Notes under the pieces: model-generated
What the model saw: the letters and a program-made list of their open reading frames with translations, nothing else
Databases searched by the model: none
Told to the model about the DNA's origin: nothing
Program-made: the position numbers and the translations under genes
Part shown: piece after piece, positions 48,159 through 56,859 of the stretch
How the letters are laid out: each line of letters starts with the position of its first letter
Position numbering within the stretch: the stretch's first letter is position 1
DNA from: Citrobacter amalonaticus Y19
GTDB lineage: Bacteria; Pseudomonadota; Gammaproteobacteria; Enterobacterales; Enterobacteriaceae
DNA length: 64,000 nucleotides
Direction of reading: 5' to 3'
Assembly: GCF_000981805.1 (NCBI RefSeq)
Contig: NZ_CP011132.1
Coordinates: 3,162,001 to 3,226,000 of the forward strand

Positions 48159-48922
48159 CGGATACGCGCCTCTTCAACAACCTGATTCAGATGCGTGACG
48201 ATCTCGGTCAGGCGTGGGTCGCTTTCCGCTTCCAGCCAGCGCGCCACCTGATGTTCACCCTGACCGAGCTGGCGCAGGTAGTCATCAGCAATCTGCCGCC
48301 CATAGCGATAGCCCGCCAGTCGACGCGCTTCGCGATCGACCTTCACACGCAGCGGCTGCACCATGTCCGGATGCAGAATTTCCGCTGGCTGTTCATCCAG
48401 TTCGCCTGGTGCGCGAGCATGAATTTTCTGCTCCAGCAGGCCCAGCGCCATCGCGAATCCGTACAGCGTAGCCGCAGGCGTCGGCGGGCATCCCGGAATA
48501 TACACATCCACCGGCACAATTTTGTCGGTGCCGCCCCAGACGCAGTACAGGTCGTGGAAGATGCCACCGCTGTTGCCGCAGGCGCCGTAAGAGATACAGA
48601 TTTTAGGATCGGGCGCGGACTGCCAGGCACGCAGCGCCGGAGAGCGCATCGCGCGGGTGACCGCGCCGGTGAACAACAGAATGTCCGCATGACGCGGTGA
48701 CGGTACGACTTTGATACCGAAGCGCTCGGCATCGAACAGCGGTGACAGAGTGGCAAAAATTTCAATTTCACAGCCGTTGCAGCCGCCGCAGTCCACGCGA
48801 TAAACATACGCTGAACGCTTGATGTTTTTCAGCAAGGACGCCTTCATGCTGGCGATGGACTCATCCACCGTCATCGGTACCGGAATACCGTTCGCGTCAC
48901 GCGGGCCTAATAAATTGCTCAT
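48155..48922 (-). CDS. hycG: HycG, formate hydrogenlyase small hydrogenase subunit
   Basis: A 255-residue NuoB-like protein with the 4Fe-4S ligands CGGCNGCEIEI (residues about 45-55), ISYGACGNSGGIFHD and VYIPGCPPTPAA. It carries the proximal cluster next to the NiFe site of HycE. One base shared with the end of hycF. Confidence 0.97.
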   Translation of the reverse strand: MSNLLGPRDANGIPVPMTVDESIASMKASLLKNIKRSAYVYRVDCGGCNGCEIEIFATLSPLFDAERFGIKVVPSPRHADILLFTGAVTRAMRSPALRAWQSAPDPKICISYGACGNSGGIFHDLYCVWGGTDKIVPVDVYIPGCPPTPAATLYGFAMALGLLEQKIHARAPGELDEQPAEILHPDMVQPLRVKVDREARRLAGYRYGRQIADDYLRQLGQGEHQVARWLEAESDPRLTEIVTHLNQVVEEARIR

Positions 48923-49464
48923 CAGCTGGCCTCTTTCATATGGCGAGTCAGTTCAATACGGTCGGACGGCACCAGGCACTTCTGGCGCTTGCAGTCCGGG
49001 CAGGTCTCAAAGCTTTCGCGGTGATGCTCCGCGCGGCTGTCGCCGTTGTGCCTGAGCAGCGCAATGGCGTAATCAATCTCTTTCTGCACAGCGAAAGGAC
49101 GCTGACACACGCGGCAGTTGCACAGCGCAAAACGAGACTGCTGGAGGAAATCCTCTTTCTTCCACACCGCCAGCTCGTACTCCTGCGAAAGCTTGATCGC
49201 CGCCGTCGGGCACACTTCTTCGCAGCGGGCGCAGAAAATGCAGCGCCCGAGATTGAACTGCCAGGCCAGTTCGCCGCTGGCCAGATCGGTTTCCACCGTC
49301 AGCGCATTCGACGGACAGGCATTCACGCAGGCCGCGCAGCCAATACACTGCTGCGGATTATGCTCCGGCTTACCGCGGAAGTTTTTATCAACCGCAATCG
49401 GCTCCAGCGGGTAAGACGAAGTCGGCGCGCCGGTTTTGATGACTTTTTTGATAAAGGTAAACAT
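48922..49464 (-). CDS. hycF: HycF, formate hydrogenlyase 4Fe-4S subunit
   Basis: A 180-residue NuoI-like ferredoxin with two 4Fe-4S motifs: CIGCAACVNACP and CIFCARCEEVCP, plus a C-terminal CPDCKRQKC. It transfers electrons in the arm between HycB and HycG. The order hycF-hycG matches E. coli. Confidence 0.97.
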   Translation of the reverse strand: MFTFIKKVIKTGAPTSSYPLEPIAVDKNFRGKPEHNPQQCIGCAACVNACPSNALTVETDLASGELAWQFNLGRCIFCARCEEVCPTAAIKLSQEYELAVWKKEDFLQQSRFALCNCRVCQRPFAVQKEIDYAIALLRHNGDSRAEHHRESFETCPDCKRQKCLVPSDRIELTRHMKEAS

Positions 49465-49473
49465 GGCGATTCC

Positions 49474-51183
49474 TTATTTCAGCGGCGAGTTTTTACGCTC
49501 AATGCTGTAGCGCTCAAGTTCTTTGTACGGCACGACTTTGCTCTTCTTCTTACGCACATCCACCACGGTCATACGGTCAGTACAGGAATAGCAAGGGTCA
49601 AGGCTACCGATAATCAGCGGTGCATCAGAAACGGTGTTGCCACGTAGCATGTAGCGCAGAGTTGGCCAGTTGGCGTAAGTCGCCGCACGACAGCGCCAGC
49701 GGTACAGCTTCTGGTTATCGCCGGTCATGCTCCAGTGGATATCATCACCGCGCGGCGCTTCGGAGAAGCCCAGCGCAAAGCGATGCGGAATGTAGGTAAA
49801 GCCTTCCACCATCAGCGGTCCGCCAGGCAGGTTGTCCAGACCGAAGTCGATCATATTCAGCGCGGTGTACACTTCGTTAATGCGCACCTTCAGGCGTGAG
49901 ATCACATCACAGCCCTGTTCGCTGTGAACCGTCATCGGCAGCAGGCCGTAACCAACAAACGGGTGATCGGCGCGGGTGTCGCGGGCGTGACCGCTGGCGC
50001 GAACCATCGGCCCGACGTTACTGAAATCACGCGCGATTTCCGGATCCAGACGACCAATACCCACAGTGCGCTGTTCCATGTTCGGCGTACTGAGCAGCAT
50101 CTCCACCAGATCCTGCACGTCGCGACGCATCTGCTGCGCTAGTTGGCGAGTCTGGATCATGTCCTCTTTCAGCAGATCGCGACGAATCCCGCCGATCAGG
50201 TTCAGACCGTAAGTTTTCCGCGCCCCGGTCAGGATCTCCGCCATCTTCATGGAGGTTTCGCGTACGCGGAAGAACTGCATAAAACCGGAGTCGAACCCGG
50301 TGAAGTGACAGGCCAGGCCGAGGTTCAGCAGATGGGAGTGCAGACGCTCCACCTCCAGCAGAATGGCGCGGATCATCTGTGCGCGTTCCGGCACCACGAT
50401 GCCCATCGCGTTTTCAACCGACGTGGTATACGCGGTGCTGTGGGCAAAACCGCAGATCCCGCAGACACGATCCGACAGGAAGGTGACTTCGTTATAGCCC
50501 ATCCGGGTTTCCGCCAGTTTCTCCATGCCGCGATGGACATAGAACAGGCGGTAATCGGCGTCGATAATATTTTCACCGTCAACGAACAGGCGGAAATGAC
50601 CCGGTTCATCCGACGTGACGTGCAGCGGGCCAATCGGCACCACGTTGTTTTTCTTGTCGCCCAGTTCGTTGATGAACTGATACGTCTCCGCATCGGTGGT
50701 CGGCGCCGGGCGCTGACGGTAATCCATGCTGTCTTTACGCAGCGGATACAGTTCATCCGGCCAGTCATCCGGCAACACCAGACGGCGTTCATCCGGCAGA
50801 CCAACCGGGATCAGACCGTACATATCGCGCACTTCGCGTTCGCCCCACACCGCCGCAGGCACGCGCGGCGTAACGGACGGGTATTCCGGCTTGTCCGGGC
50901 TGACCTCAACACGCACCGTTATCCAGCATTTGGTGCCCTGCTCCATCGACAGCACGTAATACACGGCGTAGTGACCACACAACTGGCGTTCGTCGTTGCC
51001 AAACAGCACAGAGAGCCACCCGCCCTGCTTGTAGTACAGGAATTCGACCACTTCCGGCAGATAATTGACCTTCACAGTGATCGTCAGTTGATCCCTGGTC
51101 TGCCAGGCTTCGTCCAGCACCACGCCAGGAAACGCCTGGTGCAGTGCGGCAAGGTATTGTTGACCTGGTTTTTCTTCGTTCAT
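49474..51183 (-). CDS. hycE: HycE, hydrogenase 3 large NiFe subunit
   Basis: A 569-residue protein fusing a NuoC-like N-terminal domain (about 1-170) to a NuoD-like catalytic domain. Nickel ligands are the two CxxC pairs CGIC (in SDRVCGICGFAHS) and CYSC (in GSLDPCYSCTDRMTVVDVRKKKSK). The residues after the second pair are the extension removed by HycI. It is the H2-evolving subunit of formate hydrogenlyase-1. Confidence 0.97.
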   Translation of the reverse strand: MNEEKPGQQYLAALHQAFPGVVLDEAWQTRDQLTITVKVNYLPEVVEFLYYKQGGWLSVLFGNDERQLCGHYAVYYVLSMEQGTKCWITVRVEVSPDKPEYPSVTPRVPAAVWGEREVRDMYGLIPVGLPDERRLVLPDDWPDELYPLRKDSMDYRQRPAPTTDAETYQFINELGDKKNNVVPIGPLHVTSDEPGHFRLFVDGENIIDADYRLFYVHRGMEKLAETRMGYNEVTFLSDRVCGICGFAHSTAYTTSVENAMGIVVPERAQMIRAILLEVERLHSHLLNLGLACHFTGFDSGFMQFFRVRETSMKMAEILTGARKTYGLNLIGGIRRDLLKEDMIQTRQLAQQMRRDVQDLVEMLLSTPNMEQRTVGIGRLDPEIARDFSNVGPMVRASGHARDTRADHPFVGYGLLPMTVHSEQGCDVISRLKVRINEVYTALNMIDFGLDNLPGGPLMVEGFTYIPHRFALGFSEAPRGDDIHWSMTGDNQKLYRWRCRAATYANWPTLRYMLRGNTVSDAPLIIGSLDPCYSCTDRMTVVDVRKKKSKVVPYKELERYSIERKNSPLK

Positions 51184-51200
51184 ATATAAACTCTCTTAAA

Positions 51201-52124
51201 TCACGCCACCAGCAAGGAGACGAACGCTAAAAACGCAAACCCAAAACCGGCCCAGGTCACGCGTGAAGTGACGCAAAAACGCAGACGCGCCATGCTGTTT
51301 TCGAACAGGGCAATCACCAGCACGCCGACCAGCAGCTTGACGATGGCAATCACCAGCGCCAGCAGCAGTCCACCTGCGCTGAATGTCTCCATCTGTCCCC
51401 ACGGCAGGAACACGCCGACAAACATTTGCAGTACCACCAACTGTTTCAGGCTAATGCCCCACTTCAGTACCGCAAAGCCGCTGCCGCTGTATTCAGTCAG
51501 CGGCCCTTCCTGTAACTCCTGCTCCGCTTCCGCCAGATCGAACGGCAGTTTGCCCATCTCAATAAAGGTGGCAAACGCACAGGCGCACAGCGCCAGAATC
51601 AGCGGAATACTGCGGGCGGCAGGCCAGTGATAAATCGTATCGGCGATATTGCTGATGTGCGTGGAACCGGCCACCTGCGCCGCAACCCACAGGCCCAGCA
51701 GCAGGATCGGCTCTACCAGTACGCCAAGCATCGCTTCACGGCTGGCGCCAATCGCGGTGAACGGGCTACCGGTATCCAGACCGGCAATGGAAAAGAAGAA
51801 ACGGGCAATGGCGAAGAGGTAAATCAGGGTTACCAAATCGCCCAGTGGCGGCAGCGGCGAACCGACGGTCACCACCGGCAGCGCGGTCGCGATAGTCAGC
51901 ATCACGCCCACCATCACAAACGGCGTCAGACGGAAAACCCAGCCAGCGTCCGCTGGCGCGACGCTCTGACGGCCCAGCAGTTTGATAATGTCACGATACT
52001 CCTGCAACACGCCCGGACCGCGGCGATTGTGCAAACGAGCGCGCGCCACGCGGGTCACGCCGGATAGCAGCGGCGCGGCGGCAAACAACACCAGCGCCTG
52101 AATTAACGGATATAAAACACTCAT
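51201..52124 (-). CDS. hycD: HycD, formate hydrogenlyase membrane subunit (NuoH-like)
   Basis: A 307-residue integral membrane protein with about eight helices and the NuoH-like signature RRGPGVLQEYRDIIKLLGR and GKLPFDLAEAEQELQEGPLTEYSG. It anchors the soluble arm to the membrane and contacts HycC. Two bases separate it from hycC. Confidence 0.96.
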   Translation of the reverse strand: MSVLYPLIQALVLFAAAPLLSGVTRVARARLHNRRGPGVLQEYRDIIKLLGRQSVAPADAGWVFRLTPFVMVGVMLTIATALPVVTVGSPLPPLGDLVTLIYLFAIARFFFSIAGLDTGSPFTAIGASREAMLGVLVEPILLLGLWVAAQVAGSTHISNIADTIYHWPAARSIPLILALCACAFATFIEMGKLPFDLAEAEQELQEGPLTEYSGSGFAVLKWGISLKQLVVLQMFVGVFLPWGQMETFSAGGLLLALVIAIVKLLVGVLVIALFENSMARLRFCVTSRVTWAGFGFAFLAFVSLLVA

Positions 52125-52126
52125 TC

Positions 52127-53953
52127 TCAGGCTCCTCGCGAAACTACAATCACCACCAGCACCGCCAGTTCAATCAGCGCCAGACGACGGAACAGAACCG
52201 GTACAGCCGCGCTCTGCCAGCCCGGAACCCACGCTACCGGGTTAAGCCACTTGCGCAATTTGAGGACCGGAGCAAAGGCTTCTTTCACCGGCATCGCGAA
52301 ACCGTGTGCGGTAATGACCATCGACTGCTCGTGATCGTAGCCGCAAACCCATGCCGTACCGCGTGAACGCGACGGCAGACGGTTGCCTTTGAACATCGCC
52401 ATGATGATGAACGGCAGTAGCGGACAGGCTACCAGCAGCAGCGTGATCATCGGCTGCGAAACGGTGGTATTGGCGGTTTCCAGCGGCAGAGGGACGGCGG
52501 TCGCCAGCAGCGGCAGCAGCCACGGCGCGGCAACACCGCCCAGCACACAGCAAATCGCCAGCGCCACGACGCTGACACCCATCAGGAGCGGCGCGCAGCA
52601 GGCGTTTTCCGCCTCTTTCGTGCGCGGCGCGCCGAGGAAGGTGACGCCATACACTTTCGCCATACACATCACGGCCAGCGCACCGGTAATCGCCAGTCCA
52701 ACCGCCAGTAATGGCCCCAGCAGACGACCGATAAACGCGCCGCTATTGCCCAGTTTGAAGAAGGACTGATAGATAACCCACTCGCCAGCAAAGCCGTTCA
52801 GCGGCGGCAGTGCGGCCATCGCCATCAGCCCAACCAGCATCGCAATGGAAATGACCGGCATGCGTTTGCCGATGCCGCCCAGCTTTTCGATATCGCGATG
52901 GCCAGTACGAAACCAGATGCTGCCCGCACCGAGGAACAGTACGCTTTTGAACAGGCTGTGGTTCACCAGGTGGTAGAGACCACCGGTCAGGCCAAGGGCA
53001 ATCAGCGCCGGTTGATTGAGAGCAATCCCGGTCACGCCTGCGCCCAGGCCGAGCAGAATAATGCCGATGTTTTCCAGGGTGTGATACGCCAGCAGACGCT
53101 GAATATTGTGCTCCATCAGCGCATACAGACCGCCGACAAACGCGGTGATCATGCCGAGTATCAGCAGCAGCACGCCCCACCACAGCGGCGCATTACCGCC
53201 AATCAGCGACAAAGAGAGAATGCCCAGCAGACCGACCTTCATCACCACGGTGGAGAACAGAGCCGCCGCCGGTGCGCTGGCGTTTGCGTGTGCCTGTGGC
53301 ACCCATCCGTGCAGTGGAATAATCCCCGCCAGCAAACCAAAGCCCGCCACGCCGAGCAGCCAGATATCAGAGCCCAGCGGCAGTTCCTGCGTGCGCAGAT
53401 CGAGCAGGCGCCACTCCAGGGTGCCATAGCGCTGCCACACCAGCCAGCAGGCGAGCGCCAGCAGCAGCGTGCCGAGACGTCCCAGCGCAAACCACAGCTT
53501 GCCTTCTTTGCTACAACCGGTCAGAAACACGGCGCACAGCGCCATGATTTCCGCCATCACCACCAGCGTGCCAAGATTGCTGGCAGTAACCGCGCACACT
53601 GCCGCCGCCATCAGCAGATTCACCAGCAGGCCGTTCGCGTTGACCTGCGGATGGCGATGCCAGTCGATGTTGTACAGGCTGACGAACAGCCCGCACAGCC
53701 CCAGCGTAATCAGCCAGATGGCATTCAGCGGGGTGATTTGTACGCCATGACCGATAAACGGCATCACGCCGCTCACGGCAACGGCGTGGAGCAGTACGGT
53801 GAAACCCGCCGCGGCGGTGCACAGACTGCCAACCGCGCCGCCCACGCCAGCGACCCAGCCGCTCAGCGCTTTATGAAAAGAGAACAGAAATGCCAGGACA
53901 GCGGCGGCGGCAAACCAGGCCACGCCGCTTACGATCAGTGAAATTGCGCTCAT
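52127..53953 (-). CDS. hycC: HycC, formate hydrogenlyase membrane subunit (NuoL/M-like)
   Basis: A 608-residue membrane protein of the Mrp-antiporter type, with many helices and conserved charged segments such as IPLHGWVPQAHANASAPAAALFSTVVMKVGL and HNIQRLLAYHTLENIGII. It is the candidate ion-pumping subunit of formate hydrogenlyase. It overlaps hycB by four bases. Confidence 0.97.
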   Translation of the reverse strand: MSAISLIVSGVAWFAAAAVLAFLFSFHKALSGWVAGVGGAVGSLCTAAAGFTVLLHAVAVSGVMPFIGHGVQITPLNAIWLITLGLCGLFVSLYNIDWHRHPQVNANGLLVNLLMAAAVCAVTASNLGTLVVMAEIMALCAVFLTGCSKEGKLWFALGRLGTLLLALACWLVWQRYGTLEWRLLDLRTQELPLGSDIWLLGVAGFGLLAGIIPLHGWVPQAHANASAPAAALFSTVVMKVGLLGILSLSLIGGNAPLWWGVLLLILGMITAFVGGLYALMEHNIQRLLAYHTLENIGIILLGLGAGVTGIALNQPALIALGLTGGLYHLVNHSLFKSVLFLGAGSIWFRTGHRDIEKLGGIGKRMPVISIAMLVGLMAMAALPPLNGFAGEWVIYQSFFKLGNSGAFIGRLLGPLLAVGLAITGALAVMCMAKVYGVTFLGAPRTKEAENACCAPLLMGVSVVALAICCVLGGVAAPWLLPLLATAVPLPLETANTTVSQPMITLLLVACPLLPFIIMAMFKGNRLPSRSRGTAWVCGYDHEQSMVITAHGFAMPVKEAFAPVLKLRKWLNPVAWVPGWQSAAVPVLFRRLALIELAVLVVIVVSRGA

Positions 53954-54561
53954 TTTGCATCTCCACTCTGAGCCTGCTGAAACAAGGAGAGATCGCCGAA
54001 GTCGGTATTGAACGTCAGCTCACGTTTGCGTTTGCTGGCGCGGGCGATATCCGTGTTGTTCACCAGATGCAGGGCTTTGGTGGGACACATCCGCACGCAG
54101 GCCGGGCCTTGTTCATCAAAGCTGCACAGGTCACATTTCACCGCAATGGCGCGCACGCCCGGAACCCAGTCCAGCAGCGTGCTGACGCGGGCCGGTGCCG
54201 GTGGCGCAGGCGGGGCCTTCGGGGTATTGGCGTTGGCCGGGATATGCAGCGGACGGCTGCCAGAAAATTCGATCGCGCCAAACGGACAGGCGATGCCGCA
54301 CAGTTTGCAGCTCACGCACAAGCTTTCATTAAGCTGCACAGCGCCATCCACCCGGTTAATGGCGTTGACCGGACATACGCTGGCGCAGGGGGCATCTTCA
54401 CAGTGGTGGCAAAGTTGCGGCGCAGATTCTTTTTCATTCAGCATCACTTTCAGGCGCGGCATAGACTGCAGGCCGTGCTGGCGATGCGTCTCTGAACAGG
54501 CGGCCTCACAGGTGTGGCAGCCGATACAGAGCGTGGAGTCAGCAATTACAAAACGATTCAC
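53950..54561 (-). CDS. hycB: HycB, formate hydrogenlyase electron-transfer subunit
   Basis: The 203-residue ferredoxin-like protein begins MNRFVIADSTLCIGCHTCEAAC and carries four 4Fe-4S cysteine groups. It takes electrons from formate dehydrogenase H (FdhF, encoded elsewhere) and passes them to HycF/HycG. The 136-base gap before it (towards hycA) carries FhlA-like words. Related to HydN in this window. Confidence 0.96.
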   Translation of the reverse strand: MNRFVIADSTLCIGCHTCEAACSETHRQHGLQSMPRLKVMLNEKESAPQLCHHCEDAPCASVCPVNAINRVDGAVQLNESLCVSCKLCGIACPFGAIEFSGSRPLHIPANANTPKAPPAPPAPARVSTLLDWVPGVRAIAVKCDLCSFDEQGPACVRMCPTKALHLVNNTDIARASKRKRELTFNTDFGDLSLFQQAQSGDAK

Positions 54562-54697
54562 CAGGCATTCCTCAGGTGATAGTCATTTTTGACGAAAACA
54601 TGCCGATGAAATGTCAGTATCGACACTTATCGACACGTCTGTCCCTCAAATCGTCGTGACAACCGATGACACGACGTCACGACGCAAAACGCCGCGT
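54562..54697. promoter_or_regulatory. hycA-hycB intergenic region
   Basis: This 136-base gap is rich in TGTCG/CGACA and GACGTC-type words (two copies of ATCGACAC near 54620-54640, and TCGTCGTGACA near 54651-54661). An FhlA-binding intergenic region between hycA and hycB is known in E. coli. I see the repeats but cannot prove binding. Confidence 0.5.
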
Positions 54698-55159
54698 TCA
54701 GGCCGCCGGGTTTTGTCCCGCCACCAGTTGGCTCAGATTGATCGGCGAGCCGCTCTCAACGGCGGTATACAGTCGGTCATAGACGCTGGCGATTTTATTG
54801 AGATAGTGTTCCAGAACCTGCTCGCGCTCACGGTTGCTGACCTGCTCGTCCACTTTGCCGTCGATGCTCAACTGCGCCTGTGCAATCAGCTGTTTATCTT
54901 CGCCATCTTTTGTTTCGACGTAATACTCAATGGTGTGGCTGTTGAAGCCATCCGCCATCGTGACGGTGATACGAAAGTGTTCGAACAGAACGAAGCAGAG
55001 ATCTTTATCCGGCGCGCAGCTCATCGCATGATGCAGACGCGCTTTCGACAGGGTGATCCCCTGAACCAGCGAGTTGCAGTAAATATGCCACTGGTCCTGT
55101 AGGCGACGATGCCGCTGCGCGATGTAATCGGCTTTTTCGCTTATTTCCCAAATAGTCAT
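54698..55159 (-). CDS. hycA: HycA, negative regulator of formate hydrogenlyase
   Basis: A 153-residue soluble protein, MTIWEISEKADYIAQRHRRLQDQWHIYCNSLVQGITLSKARLHHAMSC..., matching HycA. It antagonises FhlA-dependent activation of the formate regulon. First gene of the hyc operon, behind the sigma-54 promoter at 55196-55211. Confidence 0.96.
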   Translation of the reverse strand: MTIWEISEKADYIAQRHRRLQDQWHIYCNSLVQGITLSKARLHHAMSCAPDKDLCFVLFEHFRITVTMADGFNSHTIEYYVETKDGEDKQLIAQAQLSIDGKVDEQVSNREREQVLEHYLNKIASVYDRLYTAVESGSPINLSQLVAGQNPAA

Positions 55160-55195
55160 GTCAGGTTACCCGTTTAACAGAGATAGCCTGCCATA

Positions 55196-55211
55196 AGCAT
55201 TTTTCATGCCA
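55196..55211 (-). promoter_or_regulatory. Sigma-54 promoter of the hyc operon
   Basis: Read leftward, TGGCATGAAAAATGCT has GG (-24) and GC (-12) with ten bases between, the sigma-54 consensus. It lies 36 bases before hycA. Confidence 0.9.
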
Positions 55212-55249
55212 GTTTTTAACTGTTTGTTTTTACATGAATTTAAAAATAA

Positions 55250-55312
55250 ATGACGGATGTCGACGACCTGATGACATGTCATTTCGTCATCATCGTCATC
55301 GGCACGCACACG
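55250..55312. promoter_or_regulatory. FhlA activator region between hyc and hyp
   Basis: This region between the two sigma-54 promoters is dense in CGTCATC/GATGAC words (GATGTCGACGACCTGATGAC at 55256-; ATTTCGTCATCATCGTCATC at 55282-). In E. coli the FhlA upstream activating sites lie in the same place and serve both directions. Exact site borders are not resolved. Confidence 0.6.
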
Positions 55313-55324
55313 CAATTTTCAGGC

Positions 55325-55340
55325 TGGCATAGTTATTGCT
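55325..55340 (+). promoter_or_regulatory. Sigma-54 promoter of the hyp operon
   Basis: TGGCATAGTTATTGCT has GG at 55326-55327 and GC at 55338-55339 with ten bases between, a consensus sigma-54 promoter 30 bases before hypA. Confidence 0.93.
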
Positions 55341-55369
55341 TAACCCTGCCCATAACATCGGGAGGCGAT

Positions 55370-55720
55370 ATGCACGAAATTACCCTTTGCCAGCGGGCAC
55401 TGGAATTGATCGAACAACAGGCCGTCGCGCACGGCGCAAAACGGATAACTGGGGTCTGGCTCAAAATTGGCGCATTTTCTTGCGTAGAAACCAGTGCTCT
55501 CTCCTTTTGTTTTGATCTGGTATGCCGTGGCACCGTTGCGGAAGGTTGTAAACTGCACCTCGAGGAACAAGAAGCCGAATGCTGGTGTGAATCCTGTCAG
55601 CAGTACGTCACCTTACTCACCCAGCGCGTACGCCGTTGTCCACAATGCAATAGCGACACGCTGCAAATCGTGGCCGATGACGGATTACAGATTCGACGAA
55701 TAGAAATAGATCAGGAGTGA
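55370..55720 (+). CDS. hypA: HypA, nickel insertion protein
   Basis: The 116-residue protein begins MHEITLCQ, with the nickel-binding His2, and has a zinc site CWCESC ... CPQC. It delivers nickel to HycE together with HypB and SlyD. The start at 55370 is fixed by GGGAGG upstream and the required N-terminal Met-His-Glu; a longer frame from 55250 would cover the promoter. Confidence 0.97.
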   Translation: MHEITLCQRALELIEQQAVAHGAKRITGVWLKIGAFSCVETSALSFCFDLVCRGTVAEGCKLHLEEQEAECWCESCQQYVTLLTQRVRRCPQCNSDTLQIVADDGLQIRRIEIDQE

Positions 55721-55723
55721 GCG

Positions 55724-56596
55724 ATGTGTACAACATGCGGTTGCGCTGAAGGCAACCTTTATATAGAGGGTGATGAGCATAACCCTCATTCCGCGTTTCG
55801 CAGCGCGCCTTTTGCCCCGGCAGCTCGCCCGGCGCTGAATATTACCGGCATCAAAACGTCCGAATTCACCCCGAGCCAGACTGAAGAAGGCGATCTGCAC
55901 TACGGTCACGGTGAAGCCGGAACCCACGCGCCGGGCATGAGCCAGCGCCGGATGCTGGAAGTGGAAATCGACGTGCTGGATAAGAACAACCGGCTGGCTG
56001 AGCGCAACCGCGCCCGCTTCGCCGCGCGCCAGCAACTGGTGCTCAACCTCGTCTCCAGCCCAGGATCCGGTAAAACGACCCTGCTCACTGAAACGCTGAT
56101 GAAGCTCAAAGACAGTGTGCCGTGTGCCGTTATTGAAGGCGACCAGCAGACGGTCAACGATGCGGCGCGCATTCGTGCCACCGGCACGCCCGCAATCCAG
56201 GTCAACACCGGCAAAGGCTGCCACCTCGACGCGCAGATGATTGCCGATGCCGCGCCGCGTCTGCCGTTGGAAGACCACGGAATTTTGTTTATCGAAAACG
56301 TCGGCAACCTCGTCTGCCCGGCGAGCTTTGATCTCGGCGAACGCCATAAAGTGGCGGTGCTTTCTGTCACTGAAGGCGAAGACAAGCCGCTGAAATACCC
56401 GCATATGTTCGCCGCCGCCTCGCTGATGCTGCTCAACAAAGTCGACCTGCTGCCGTACCTGAATTTCGACGTTGAGAAGTGCATTGCCAGCGCCCGGGAA
56501 GTCAACCCGGACATCGAGATCATCCTGATTTCCGCCACCAGCGGCGAAGGGATGGATCAGTGGCTGAACTGGCTGGAGGCACAGCGATGTGCATAG
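55724..56596 (+). CDS. hypB: HypB, nickel-binding GTPase
   Basis: The 290-residue GTPase has the N-terminal high-affinity nickel motif CTTCGC (residues 2-7) and G1 loop SSPGSGKTTLL near residue 110, plus switch and NKVD motifs (LLNKVDLLPYL). It lacks a long histidine-rich stretch. It powers nickel transfer to the hydrogenase precursor. Overlaps hypC by ten bases. Confidence 0.97.
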   Translation: MCTTCGCAEGNLYIEGDEHNPHSAFRSAPFAPAARPALNITGIKTSEFTPSQTEEGDLHYGHGEAGTHAPGMSQRRMLEVEIDVLDKNNRLAERNRARFAARQQLVLNLVSSPGSGKTTLLTETLMKLKDSVPCAVIEGDQQTVNDAARIRATGTPAIQVNTGKGCHLDAQMIADAAPRLPLEDHGILFIENVGNLVCPASFDLGERHKVAVLSVTEGEDKPLKYPHMFAAASLMLLNKVDLLPYLNFDVEKCIASAREVNPDIEIILISATSGEGMDQWLNWLEAQRCA

Positions 56597-56859
56597 GCGT
56601 TCCCGGCCAAATCCGCAGCATTGACGGTAACCTGGCGAAAGTCGACGTTTGCGGCATTCAGCGCGACGTCGATCTGACGCTGGTCGGCAGTTGCGATGAG
56701 CACGGTGAACCCCGTCTGGGCCAGTGGGTTCTGGTTCATGTTGGTTTTGCCATGAGCGTGATTAACGAAGCCGAAGCGCGCGACACGCTCGATGCGCTCC
56801 AGAATATGTTTGATGTTGAGCCTGACGTCGGCGCTCTGCTGTATGGCGAGGAAAAATAA
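56587..56859 (+). CDS. hypC: HypC, hydrogenase maturation chaperone
   Basis: The 90-residue HypC/HupF protein begins MCIGVPGQIRSIDG, with the essential Cys2. With HypD it holds the Fe(CN)2CO group and delivers it to HycE. The start is fixed by the N-terminal motif and overlaps hypB. One base overlaps hypD. Confidence 0.97.
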   Translation: MCIGVPGQIRSIDGNLAKVDVCGIQRDVDLTLVGSCDEHGEPRLGQWVLVHVGFAMSVINEAEARDTLDALQNMFDVEPDVGALLYGEEK

